Source of the DNA: Actinomycetospora straminea
GTDB taxonomy: Bacteria > Actinomycetota > Actinomycetes > Mycobacteriales > Pseudonocardiaceae
Direction: 5' to 3'
NCBI RefSeq assembly: GCF_028737255.1
Contig: NZ_JAQZAN010000025.1
Coordinates: 1-64,000, forward strand
Length of the DNA stretch: 64,000 bases
Each line of letters begins with the position of its first letter. The first letter of the stretch is position 1. The position numbers and the translations under genes were made by a program. Below, in pieces: positions 42,064 to 52,972 of this stretch. The notes beneath the pieces are model-generated. The model had not been told where the DNA came from and ran no database searches. It saw only the letters and a program-made list of their open reading frames with translations.

Positions 42064-42099
42064 CCCACTCAGCCCCCGCCCACTCAGCCCCCACTCAGC
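42064..42099. repeat. Three copies of CCCACTCAGC at the sensor-kinase stop
   Basis: Identical ten-mers begin at 42064, 42079 and 42090. The last includes the kinase stop codon on the minus strand; the other two lie just downstream of it. Confidence 0.75.
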
Positions 42100-45000
42100 G
42101 CCCGAGCCGGCCCCGGAGCTCGTCGCAGGTGCGCAGGGCGGCCTGGGCGGCGACGCGCAGGTCGCGGGTCACGCCGGGGTGGGCGAGGCGGAGCTGCCAG
42201 TACCCCCGCTCCGCGGCGACGGCCTCGCGCAGGGCGGCCGGGTCGGCGGTCGACGGCAGCCCGAGGCGCCGGTGGGGCGCGTCGCCGTCGCCGCCCCACA
42301 GGCGCTCCGCCCGTTCCTGGTCGGCGGGCGCCAGGCGGAGCGGGTGGGCGAGCAGCTCGACCTCGACCAGCGCGTGGGTCCCGACCCGCAGGCCCTCGAG
42401 CCGGTGGCGCAGCCGGTCGGTGCGCGGGTCGCGCGGGACGTCGCGCGGGACGTCGCGCAGGAGGAGCTCCAGGGCCTCGACGGCGGTGCGCGCCCGCAGC
42501 ACCTCGGAGCGGAGCACGAGGCGGCGCTCGACCGCGGCCGCCGACCACCCCAGCGACCCCGCGGGCACCAGCGCGTGGGGCAGGGGCGGGCGCGGGATGT
42601 GCCCGGTGCCGGTGAGCACCACGATCCCGTCGGGTCGCGCATCGTCGACGATGACCGCCCCGCGCGCGAGGTGGTCGCCGATCATCGCCCTCAGGGTCAC
42701 GCCGGGTGCCAGGGCGGCGCCGGAGCGGACGGTCAGGCGCAGCGGGCCCTCCAGCCGCGCGCGGACCTCCGCGACCCGCGCGCCCGGTGGTGCCGCCGCG
42801 GGCCACACGCCCCGGGCCTCGTCGAGGATCTCGCGCACCCGGTCGAGCAGCACCTGCCCCGCCGACGGCGGGCCGGGCGGGACCGCGCGCAGGGGCGCGC
42901 GGGGGGCCGGGACCGCGGCCAGCGGCGTGAGCGCGGTGACCGGCTCCCGGCGGGGCTGCGGCATCGTCGGCGCGGGCGCCGTGGGGCCCGGGTCCTCGTC
43001 GGCGGGCTCGTCGGGCGGTTCGTCGACGGCGGGCGTCCCGGCCGCGGGCTCCTCGGCGGGCTCCTCCGTGGCGGGCTGCTCGCCCGCGGGCTCCTCGACG
43101 GGCTCCTCCGTGGCGGGCTGCTCGCCCGCGGGCTCCTCGACGGGCTCCTCCGCGGCCGGCTCCTCGGCCACCGGCTCCCCAGCGGCCGGCTCCCCAGCTG
43201 CCGGCTCCCCCGCGGCCGGCTCCCCAGCGGCCGGCTCGTCAACGGCCGGCTCGTCGTCGACCGGCTCGTCGTCGACCGGCTCAGCCGACTCGGGTGGCCC
43301 GGGCTCGCCGGTCGTCGGCTCGTCGGGCTCGCCAGGCCCTGCTGCCTCCGCCGCGCCCGGCTCACCACCCGGCGCCTCGTCGGGCAGGCGGTACACCGTC
43401 GTGGTCGCGGTGGCGGAGACCGCCGACGCCGGGAAGGCGTCCAGCGTGAACCCCGTCAGCGTCAGGGTGCGGGAGTCCAGGAGCGAGGGCCCGAGGACCT
43501 CGGTCCCGTCCTCGACCGGCGGCTCGGGCTCCGGCAACGGCGACGGTGCCGGAGCCGGAGCCGCCTCGGCAGGCCCGGACCGGTCGGCCGGCCCGACCGG
43601 CACCCGCCCCTCGACGGTGGTGCCGCGCCCGGGCGCCGCGTCGAGGCTGATCGTGCCGCCGGCGCGCCGGAGGCGGGTGCGCAGGTTGCGCAGCCCCGCG
43701 CCCGCCCCGGCCGACGTCGCGGGGTCGAAGCCGGGGCCGTCGTCGGTGACCCGGAACTGCAGCACGCCCTCCGCCTCGCCGACCCACACCGTCACCGCCG
43801 CCCCCGGCGCGTGCTTGCGGGCGTTGTTCACCGCCTCCAGGCAGCAGAAGTAGACGGCCGTCTCGACCTCGGGGGCGAAGCGCCGGTCGTCGGCGAGCTC
43901 CGAGGTCAGGCGGACCGGGGGCTCGGCGCCGTGGAGGTCGGCGGCCAGCGCCGGCACGACGCCGCGCTCGGAGAGGACGAGCGAGGAGACGCCGGTGGCG
44001 GTCTCGGCGAGCGTCGCCTCCGTCGTCGCGACCCGCTCGAGGGCGTCGGCGAGCCGCTCGCGCGCCGTCTCGAGGCGCCCGGCGCGCAGGTGGTGTTCGA
44101 CGAGGCCGAGGCCCAGCCGCAGCGACACGAGGTGGTGCTGGGCGCCGTCGTGCAGGTCGCGCTCGATGGTGCGCCGTTCGTGGTCCATCTCGGCGACGAC
44201 CTGGCGGCGCGAGGCCGCGATCTGCTCGGCGTGGGAGACGGCGGCGCGCAGCTGGCGCTCGAGGTCGATGCCGAGCCGGCCGGCCTCGAGCACCGGGCTG
44301 AGGCTGTCGGCGACGTCGGCGAGCAGCCGCCGGCGCTCGGCGTCGAGGCCGGCGCCCGCCCCGCGGTCGACGGCGAGCGTGCCGATCCGCTCGTCGCCGC
44401 GACGGACCGTCACCTCGAGCCCCTCGTCCGCGGTGCCGTCGTCCGTGTCCTCGTCCTCCGAGCCCGCCGCGGCCCAGCGGTAGGTGCGGTCGCGCAGGCC
44501 GGGCCGGGTGACGGTCAGCCGGCACCAGCGCGCGCCGAGCCCGACGCCGACGGCCTCGGCGATCGCCGCGACGTCCGGGCCCTCCTCGTCACTCGGGCCG
44601 GTGAGCGCGACGATCCCGGCGAGCGCGCTGTAGGGGGTGGGGCGCCGGCCGTAGAGCAGCTGGTCGACGACCCGCTCGATCCGCGCCGAGAGCACCGGGA
44701 ACAGCGCCGCCCCGACGACGACCGCGAGCACCAGCGCGGCCGCCTCGCCCACGACTCCGGCCAGGGCGGCCTGGGTCACCGCGACCGTGCCGCCCGCGAC
44801 GACGACAAGCACCGCCACCGCCAGGCCGCGCCCGAAGCGCCGTTCCGCCGACCAGAGCCGGGCACGGTCGGCGGCGATCAGCACGGCGACGGCGATCGCC
44901 ACCGACGCGACCCGCGAGCTCCAGAACAGGGGCCCGGTGGGGGCGTCGGCGCCCTGCGCGGTGGGGTCGACCAGCTCGAGCCCCCCGCGCCCGAGCACCA

Positions 45001-45796
45001 GCAGGACCGCGGTCATCACCCCGAGCACGGCCGTCGTCACCGCCGCGGCGAGGAGGACGCTGACGACGAGCCGTACCTGCGTGCGCTGCTCGGCCCCGAG
45101 CCGGCCGGAGCGCTGCCGGTGGGTGAGCGCGAGCAGGCCCGCGCCGGGCACGACCGCGCCGAAGAACAGCACGCAGCTCACCGTGTGCGGCAGCAGCGCC
45201 GTCCCGACCCCGACCACGAGCAGCAGCGCGCTCCCGCCGGCGACCACGAGGCGCCCGCTCGCGGTCCCCGCGTCGACGCCCGGACGGCCGGTGGGGTGCA
45301 GGAGGAGCGCGACGACGTAGGCCAGGCACGCGACGCCGTGCAGGACGACCTGGTGCACCCCGCCGATCTCGACCCCGACCGCCTCGCGCGCCGCGGCCGC
45401 CGCCGCGTGGGCCTGCAGGTTGAACGCGCCCGCCGACCCGACCAGCGCCACCACCAGCCAGCGCGCGACCCACCAGCGCGGGGCGCGGCGCAGCAGGGCG
45501 ACGGCGAGGACGATCGCGGCGAGGCTCAGGACGTAGTCGACGACGGCCTGCCCGCCGGGCTCGCTGCGCGCGGTGGCATCGGCGATCGCTCGGGCCCAGC
45601 TCCCCGGGTCGGCGGCCGGATCGGCGAGCCCGGGGACGACGGGGGCGAGGGCGACCACCGCACCGAGACCCAGCCACGCCAGCGCGAACAGCGAGGTCAG
45701 ACCCAGGAGCACCGCCCACGCGAGCGTGGCCGGGCGTGGCCCGCCGCCGGTCCGCGCCGGTGCCGTCGCCTCGGCGGGGGCGGCCGTCGCGGTCAC
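42095..45796 (-). CDS. NarL-type sensor histidine kinase with long acidic repeat linker and extra C-terminal domain
   Basis: 1233 residues, far above the usual 400-700. About ten membrane helices (1-350) lead to a GAF-like region, then HisKA_3 with the phospho-acceptor at about 549 in RDLHDGAQHH, and a sound ATPase domain: N-box EAVNNARKHA near 655 and G-box DDGPGFDP near 684. From about 735 to 985 is a Pro/Glu/Ala linker with exact repeats. The final 250 residues begin ILDEARGVW and LEGPLRLTV; their order of motifs recalls actinobacterial dynamin-like proteins but the P-loop is missing. GTG 45796 overlaps the pseudokinase stop (GTGA). It should phosphorylate the regulator encoded at 47189-47854. 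Confidence 0.85.
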   Translation of the reverse strand: MTATAAPAEATAPARTGGGPRPATLAWAVLLGLTSLFALAWLGLGAVVALAPVVPGLADPAADPGSWARAIADATARSEPGGQAVVDYVLSLAAIVLAVALLRRAPRWWVARWLVVALVGSAGAFNLQAHAAAAAAREAVGVEIGGVHQVVLHGVACLAYVVALLLHPTGRPGVDAGTASGRLVVAGGSALLLVVGVGTALLPHTVSCVLFFGAVVPGAGLLALTHRQRSGRLGAEQRTQVRLVVSVLLAAAVTTAVLGVMTAVLLVLGRGGLELVDPTAQGADAPTGPLFWSSRVASVAIAVAVLIAADRARLWSAERRFGRGLAVAVLVVVAGGTVAVTQAALAGVVGEAAALVLAVVVGAALFPVLSARIERVVDQLLYGRRPTPYSALAGIVALTGPSDEEGPDVAAIAEAVGVGLGARWCRLTVTRPGLRDRTYRWAAAGSEDEDTDDGTADEGLEVTVRRGDERIGTLAVDRGAGAGLDAERRRLLADVADSLSPVLEAGRLGIDLERQLRAAVSHAEQIAASRRQVVAEMDHERRTIERDLHDGAQHHLVSLRLGLGLVEHHLRAGRLETARERLADALERVATTEATLAETATGVSSLVLSERGVVPALAADLHGAEPPVRLTSELADDRRFAPEVETAVYFCCLEAVNNARKHAPGAAVTVWVGEAEGVLQFRVTDDGPGFDPATSAGAGAGLRNLRTRLRRAGGTISLDAAPGRGTTVEGRVPVGPADRSGPAEAAPAPAPSPLPEPEPPVEDGTEVLGPSLLDSRTLTLTGFTLDAFPASAVSATATTTVYRLPDEAPGGEPGAAEAAGPGEPDEPTTGEPGPPESAEPVDDEPVDDEPAVDEPAAGEPAAGEPAAGEPAAGEPVAEEPAAEEPVEEPAGEQPATEEPVEEPAGEQPATEEPAEEPAAGTPAVDEPPDEPADEDPGPTAPAPTMPQPRREPVTALTPLAAVPAPRAPLRAVPPGPPSAGQVLLDRVREILDEARGVWPAAAPPGARVAEVRARLEGPLRLTVRSGAALAPGVTLRAMIGDHLARGAVIVDDARPDGIVVLTGTGHIPRPPLPHALVPAGSLGWSAAAVERRLVLRSEVLRARTAVEALELLLRDVPRDVPRDPRTDRLRHRLEGLRVGTHALVEVELLAHPLRLAPADQERAERLWGGDGDAPHRRLGLPSTADPAALREAVAAERGYWQLRLAHPGVTRDLRVAAQAALRTCDELRGRLGR
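43058..43270. repeat. In-frame repeats encoding the kinase linker
   Basis: Two identical 42-base units at 43058-43099 and 43100-43141 encode 14-residue VEEPAGEQPATEEP-like blocks, followed to about 43270 by degenerate 15-base units encoding EPAAG. They preserve frame and are prone to slippage. Confidence 0.85.
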
Positions 45797-47115
45797 GGCC
45801 GGCTCCCGACGACGTCGGGCTCGATCACCGGCTCGAGCGCGTCGGGGACGGACGCGACGAGGCGCAGGCGTCCGTGGTCACGTTCCACGTGGAGCCGGCC
45901 CCCGAGGGCGGCGAGGCGGTCGGCGTCCTCGGACACCGCGGCGCGCAGCTCGTCGACCCCCTCCTCGCCCCCGTCGTCGACCGCGCCCACCAGCACCGCC
46001 AGCCGGCCGTCCTCGTGGGTCAGCACCGCCTCCACCGGACCCTCGCCGGCGCGCTCCGCGAGGTGGGCGAGCGCGGCGGCGGCGACGTAGTAGAGCCCCG
46101 ACTCCACCTCCCACGCGAGGCGCTCGGGCAGCCGCCCGACGATCGAGGTGGCGCGGGGCAGGTCGGCGGCCATCTCTTCCAGCGCGCCGACGGGACCCTG
46201 CGCGGTCAGCACCGTCGGGTAGACGCCGCGCACGACGACGCGGAACCGGTCGATGAGGTCCTCGAGGCCCTCCAGCGCGCGGGTCAGTGCGGGCCCCGCG
46301 GTGTCGGCGTCGTCGGCGTCGAGCGCGACGCGGGCCTCGTCGAGCGCCGCGCGCAGGGCCTCGAGGCGGTCGGTCGTGAGGTGCGCGAGCTCGGTGACCA
46401 GGCGCCGGCGCTCGGCGTCGCGGGCGCGGGTGAGGCGGCGGCGGGACGCGGTGAGCTCGCGGCCCAGGTCGTCGGCCCGCGCCACCCGCGCGGCGAGCCG
46501 GGCGTTGAGGTGCGCGCCGCGGACGAGCAGGCCCGCGCCGGCCGCGACGTCGCGCGCGAGGCGCCGGTCCGCGGGCGTGATCGCCTGCCCCGGTTTCTCG
46601 AGCACGAGCACCGCGCGCAGCACGTCGCCGGTGCGCACGGGCACGGCGTGGTCGACCTCGGGGCGGGCGAGCAGGGCGGCGAGGTCGGGGACCGGGTCCG
46701 CGCGGCCGTGCCCCGGGACCGGCGCGAGCCCGTCGTCGACCGCGAGCCAGATCGCGGCCCGCCGCGCCCGGGTGCCGTCGGCGAGGACCTGGGCGAGCCC
46801 CGCCAGGGCGGCCTCCAGCGACTCCTCGCCGCTGCGGGCGCCGGCCGCGGCGAGGGCGGCGTACGGCGAGACCGGCCGGGGGTCGAGGCGGGCGGCGAGG
46901 CGCTCGAGCGCCGGGCCCCCGAGCCGCAGGACGGCGACGGCGACCGCCGCCCCGAGGAACGGCGCCCACACCGTCGCGGGCCCGGGCGGCAGCAGCAGCG
47001 CCGACGCGGTGACCACGGCCCCGAGCACGAGCACCACGACACCGGCGGTGATCAGGGGCCGAGCGAGGTGGGCGCGGCCGGGCGCGGCACCGACCGTGCC
47101 CGCCGTCCCGTCCAT
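45793..47115 (-). CDS. Degenerate sensor histidine kinase (pseudokinase)
   Basis: 440 residues from ATG 47115 (GGGGAGGGG upstream). Two or three N-terminal membrane helices, a GAF-like domain, then a helix pair and ATPase-like domain in the same order as the neighbouring kinase. But where ELHDG is expected the sequence is TELAHLTTDRL, so the phosphate-accepting His is lost, and the N-box position reads VAAAALAHLAERA without the Glu and Asn. The G-box is also unrecognisable. It is unlikely to bind ATP or phosphorylate, and may form heterodimers with the full kinase, whose start overlaps its stop. Confidence 0.8.
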   Translation of the reverse strand: MDGTAGTVGAAPGRAHLARPLITAGVVVLVLGAVVTASALLLPPGPATVWAPFLGAAVAVAVLRLGGPALERLAARLDPRPVSPYAALAAAGARSGEESLEAALAGLAQVLADGTRARRAAIWLAVDDGLAPVPGHGRADPVPDLAALLARPEVDHAVPVRTGDVLRAVLVLEKPGQAITPADRRLARDVAAGAGLLVRGAHLNARLAARVARADDLGRELTASRRRLTRARDAERRRLVTELAHLTTDRLEALRAALDEARVALDADDADTAGPALTRALEGLEDLIDRFRVVVRGVYPTVLTAQGPVGALEEMAADLPRATSIVGRLPERLAWEVESGLYYVAAAALAHLAERAGEGPVEAVLTHEDGRLAVLVGAVDDGGEEGVDELRAAVSEDADRLAALGGRLHVERDHGRLRLVASVPDALEPVIEPDVVGSRP

Positions 47116-47188
47116 CGCGCCCCTCCCCCGGCGTGAGGCTAGGGCGCCCGAGGGGCGGGTCAAGGGCTCGTCGCCCCGCGCCCCGCCC

Positions 47189-47854
47189 TCAGCCGTCCTC
47201 GCGCTGCGCGCGCAGGTAGGTCAGGACCGCGAGCACGCGACGGTGGTGGGCCGCCGTGTCGGCCTGCAGCCCGAGCTTGTCGAAGATGCTCGCGATGTGC
47301 TTCTCGACGGCCTTCGGCGTCACGAACAGCTGGCCGGCGATGCCGTTGTTCGAGCGGCCCTCGGCCATCAGCCGCAGCACGTCGACCTCGCGCTCCGACA
47401 GCGCCGCGATGAGGCCCTTCCGGTCGCCCTGCGGCTTCTCGACCAGCCGTTTCGCCAGCACCGGCTCGATGACGATCTCGCCGCTGTCGATCCGGGTCAG
47501 CGTGTCGGACAGGACGTCGACGCTGCCGACCTTCTCCTTGAGCCGGTAGCCGACGCGCTCGGTGCCGATGCCCAGGATGCGCATGAGGTAGTGCGACTCG
47601 GCGTAGTGCGAGAGGAAGAGCAGCCCCATGTCGGGGTGGAGCGCGCGGAGGCGCTCGGCGGCGGTGAGGCCGCCGTCGGGCTCGGGGGGCATCCGGATGT
47701 CGAGGATGGCGACGTCCACCGGCTCGGTGGCGAGCAGCCGGACGATGGCGTCGCCGTCGGCCACCGAGCCGACGATCTCGTGGCCCGCGGCCTCGAGCAG
47801 CATCTGCAGGCCCTCGCGGAAGAGGGCGCCGTCCTCGGCCAGGGCTACGCGCAC
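47189..47854 (-). CDS. NarL/LuxR-family response regulator
   Basis: 221 residues. Receiver domain with D8, phospho-acceptor D52 in AILDIRMP and K106 in YRLKEKVG; the linker leads to a LuxR helix-turn-helix (LSEREVDVLRLMAEGRSNNG, then VTPKAVEKHIASIFDKLGL). GTG 47854 lies ten bases inside the end of the soluble kinase gene, so they are translated together. It is the only regulator among three kinase-like genes. Confidence 0.92.
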   Translation of the reverse strand: MRVALAEDGALFREGLQMLLEAAGHEIVGSVADGDAIVRLLATEPVDVAILDIRMPPEPDGGLTAAERLRALHPDMGLLFLSHYAESHYLMRILGIGTERVGYRLKEKVGSVDVLSDTLTRIDSGEIVIEPVLAKRLVEKPQGDRKGLIAALSEREVDVLRLMAEGRSNNGIAGQLFVTPKAVEKHIASIFDKLGLQADTAAHHRRVLAVLTYLRAQREDG

Positions 47855-48426
47855 GGGATCCTCGCCGTCACCACGGAGCCCGCGGCCCCCACGTCGGTCC
47901 GCCCGCCGAGCGAGCGCGCGGTCTCCTGCAGGCGCCCGGTGGCGTCGGGCTCCACGCCGGTCACCGCGAGGACCAGCTCGTCGCCCTCGCGGCTGATGGC
48001 CACCTCGACCGCGGGCGCCCCGACGGGCAGCGCGGCGAGGCACTCGGCGAGCGCGAAGTACGTCGCCCCCTCGAGGGCCGTGCCGAAGCGCTCCTGGGAG
48101 TCGACGATCGCGACCGGGGCGTCGGTGTGCTCGGCGACCTGGCGCAGCGCCGGCCCGAGGCCGGCCTCGTCGAGCAGGGGCGGGTAGAGCTTGCCGGCGA
48201 GGTTGCGCAGTTCCTCGAGGACGGCGTGCAGCTCGTCCTGGACCTCGCCGATGCCGTCGGCGAGCGCGGGGTCCTCGCAGCGGTGGCTCATGAGGCCCAG
48301 GCGCAGGGCGAGCGCCGAGAGCCGCAGCGCGGGCCCGTCGTGCAGCTCGCGCTCCAGCCGCATGCGCTGGTGCCAGGCGTCGTCGGGGCCGCCGGGGAGG
48401 ACCGTGGGGAGCGGGTCCGGTGCCAT
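47845..48426 (-). CDS. Short soluble histidine-kinase-like protein with a damaged ATP site
   Basis: 193 residues from ATG 48426. The HisKA_3 part is intact, with the acceptor His in LERELHDGPALRLSAL. The ATPase part is short and altered: ALAECLAALP keeps the N-box Glu but has no Asn, and VTGVEPDATGR stands where the G-box should be. There is no membrane segment. It may be phosphorylated in trans by another kinase or act as a phosphotransfer or phosphatase partner. It is divergent from the Hsp70-propeller gene 197 bases away. Confidence 0.78.
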   Translation of the reverse strand: MAPDPLPTVLPGGPDDAWHQRMRLERELHDGPALRLSALALRLGLMSHRCEDPALADGIGEVQDELHAVLEELRNLAGKLYPPLLDEAGLGPALRQVAEHTDAPVAIVDSQERFGTALEGATYFALAECLAALPVGAPAVEVAISREGDELVLAVTGVEPDATGRLQETARSLGGRTDVGAAGSVVTARIPCA

Positions 48427-48623
48427 GAGGACAGCGTGGCGCGTCGCGCACCGCGCGTGAGGGGTGCCCACCCGAGAGCGAGGTGGGGTTTACCCCCTTG
48501 CCCTGCCGCTCCCGCGACCGTCCGCGACCGGATCGGCCTCCTCGCTGATCCTTCGGCCCATCGTCCTCGGCTTTCTCGGCGACAGTCGTTACGATCCGTA
48601 GCAACAGCGGGAGGAGGCACCCC

Positions 48624-51104
<2,481 letters not shown>

Positions 51105-51177
51105 GGCCGTCTCTCCGGCGACACGCCGATCGCGGTTTCTCGCGAGGTATCGGGCGGGCGCTAGAGAGGCCCATACG

Positions 51178-51201
51178 CTCCGAGGAACCGCTCCTCGGAG
51201 G
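51178..51201 (+). promoter_or_regulatory. Hairpin covering the ribosome-binding site of the AAA ATPase gene
   Basis: CTCCGAGGA at 51178-51186 and TCCTCGGAG at 51192-51200 pair perfectly around ACCGC. The Shine-Dalgarno GGAGG (51197-51201) lies in the right arm, five bases before ATG 51207, so the fold would hide it. Confidence 0.65.
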
Positions 51202-51206
51202 TGGGC

Positions 51207-52397
51207 ATGGACCCCGTCCGCAACCCGTACGCCCCCGGCGCGGGCCAGCGCCCGCCCGAGCTGGCCGGGCGCGACCGCGAGATCGACGCCTTCGACGTCG
51301 TCCTGGAACGGGTGGCGCGCGGGCGCCCGGAGCGCAGCCTCGTGCTGACCGGGCTGCGCGGGGTGGGCAAGACGGTGCTGCTCGGCGAGCTGCGGTCGAT
51401 GGCGGTGCGGGCCGGGTGGGGCGCGGGCAAGCTCGAGGCCCGCCCGGACGCCGACCTGCGCCGGCCCCTGTCCGCGGCGCTGCACCGGGCCGTGCGTGAC
51501 CTCGCGGTCCACCACCGCGCCCCCGACCGGGTCGAGGAGACCCTCGGCGTGCTCAAGGCGTTCGCGCTCAAGGCCACGCCGTCCGACGCCAAGATCAAGG
51601 ACCGCTGGCAGCCGGGCATCGACGCGCCGGTGCGCCCCGGCCGCGCGGACTCCGGCGACATCGAGATCGACCTCGTCGAGCTGTTCGGGGTGTGCGCCGA
51701 GCTGGCCGCCGACGTCGGGGTCGGCATCGCGCTGCTCATCGACGAGATGCAGGACCTGCGCGTCGACGACGTGTCCGCGCTCTGCGCCGCCTGCCACGAG
51801 CTCTCGCAGTCCGGCGCGCCGCTCGTCGTCGTCGGCGCCGGGCTGCCGCACCTGCCCGCGGTGCTCTCGGCGTCGAAGTCCTACTCCGAGCGGCTCTTCC
51901 GCTACGCGAACATCGGTCAGCTCGACCGCGCCGACGCCGACCTCGCCCTCACCGTGCCCGCCAAGCGCGAGGACGCCGAGCTCACGCCCGCCGCGCTCGA
52001 CGCCCTCTACGAGGTCTCGGGCGGCTACCCCTACTTCGTGCAGGCCTACGGCAAGGCGGCCTGGGACGCGGCGGTGCAGAGCCCCATCGACGCCGACGAC
52101 GTGCGCATGGCCGCGCCGGAGGCGGGCGCGGAGCTGGCGGTGGGCTTCTTCGGCTCCCGCTACGAGCGCGCGACGCCGGCCGAGCGGGAGTACCTGCAGG
52201 GCATGGCGGAGCTCGCCGAGGGCCGCGACGAGCCGGTGACGACGGCCGCGCTGGCCAAGCACCTCGAGCGCAAGCCCTCGTCGCTCTCGCCGGCGCGCGA
52301 CAGCCTGCTGCGCAAGGGCCTGGTGTTCTCCGCCGAGCGCGGCTGGATCGCGTTCACCGTCCCGCACTTCGGGCGCTTCCTGCTGGGCCGTGACTGA
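51207..52397 (+). CDS. AAA-type ATPase with C-terminal winged helix
   Basis: 396 residues. The first 20 are Pro-rich. Walker A GLRGVGKT is at 49-56 and Walker B ALLIDEMQDL around 176-184; a sensor-like VVVGAGLPHLP follows. The C-terminal 80 residues contain a winged helix (AALAKHLERKPSSLSPARDSL). The layout is that of ORC/STAND-like single-copy ATPases often called ATP-binding protein. No partner is known. The start ATG 51207 has GGAGG at proper spacing inside a hairpin. It follows the Hsp70-propeller gene by 102 bases, perhaps as one unit. Confidence 0.88.
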   Translation: MDPVRNPYAPGAGQRPPELAGRDREIDAFDVVLERVARGRPERSLVLTGLRGVGKTVLLGELRSMAVRAGWGAGKLEARPDADLRRPLSAALHRAVRDLAVHHRAPDRVEETLGVLKAFALKATPSDAKIKDRWQPGIDAPVRPGRADSGDIEIDLVELFGVCAELAADVGVGIALLIDEMQDLRVDDVSALCAACHELSQSGAPLVVVGAGLPHLPAVLSASKSYSERLFRYANIGQLDRADADLALTVPAKREDAELTPAALDALYEVSGGYPYFVQAYGKAAWDAAVQSPIDADDVRMAAPEAGAELAVGFFGSRYERATPAEREYLQGMAELAEGRDEPVTTAALAKHLERKPSSLSPARDSLLRKGLVFSAERGWIAFTVPHFGRFLLGRD

Positions 52398-52538
52398 ACC
52401 GCTCCTACTCCGGACGAGTGAACTGTGCGGGGTGCGGTAACACCGTCCGCGGGGCGTCCGACATCCCCGGCGAGCCCCGTGGCGCTGCCGGACCCCCGAC
52501 CTGGCAGGGCCACGGGGCCTTCCACGTTCCGGGCCCTG

Positions 52539-52562
52539 TCCGGCCCCTGGTCCGGCCCCTGA
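52539..52562. repeat. 12-base tandem pair upstream of the GroES-like gene
   Basis: TCCGGCCCCTGG and TCCGGCCCCTGA stand head to tail in the 240-base gap before the GroES-like gene. The rest of the gap shows no clear CIRCE element or other known site. Confidence 0.5.
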
Positions 52563-52636
52563 GCTGTTCGTCAGCTCCGGTGAGGGCATCCGGCCCTGCG
52601 CCCCGGCCCGTCCGGGCCTCCCCGTACGATCCCGGC

Positions 52637-52972
52637 GTGTCGGATCCCAGGCTGGAGATCCAGATGCTCCACGACCGCGTGATGGTCGCCCCCGTCCAGG
52701 GCGAGGGTGAGCGGCGCAGCAGTGGGGGCATCGTGATCCCGGCGACCGCCCAGCCCGCCAAGCGTCTGGTCTGGGGCGAGGTCTACGGCACGGGTCAGCA
52801 CGTCCGCAGCGTCGCGGTGGGCGACCGGGTGCTCTACGGCCAGGACGACCACTTCGAGGTCGACGTGTCCGGGCGCTCCTTCGTCGTGCTCCGCGAGCGC
52901 GACCTGCACGCGGTCGCGAGCGCGACCACCGAGTCGACGAGAAGTTCGAGCGGGACGGGGCTGTACCTGTGA
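52637..52972 (+). CDS. GroES-like (Cpn10 family) protein
   Basis: 111 residues from GTG 52637. LHDRVMVAPVQGEGERRSSGG then IVIPATA followed by GEVYGTG, VAVGDRVLY and VLRERDLHAV is the full Cpn10 pattern, including a mobile-loop region, with a short Ser/Thr-rich tail. No groEL lies nearby and no CIRCE box is seen, so it may be a GroES paralogue with its own task. Its TGA overlaps the GTG of the VanW gene. Confidence 0.85.
   Translation: MSDPRLEIQMLHDRVMVAPVQGEGERRSSGGIVIPATAQPAKRLVWGEVYGTGQHVRSVAVGDRVLYGQDDHFEVDVSGRSFVVLRERDLHAVASATTESTRSSSGTGLYL

Noticed and set aside
42179-46090. A 1303-codon plus-strand open frame
   Set aside because: It is the shadow of the sensor kinases; its sequence is Arg/Gly-rich without family features.
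52398-52636. CIRCE heat-shock operator before the GroES-like gene
   Set aside because: No TTAGCACTC-N9-GAGTGCTAA pattern is present.
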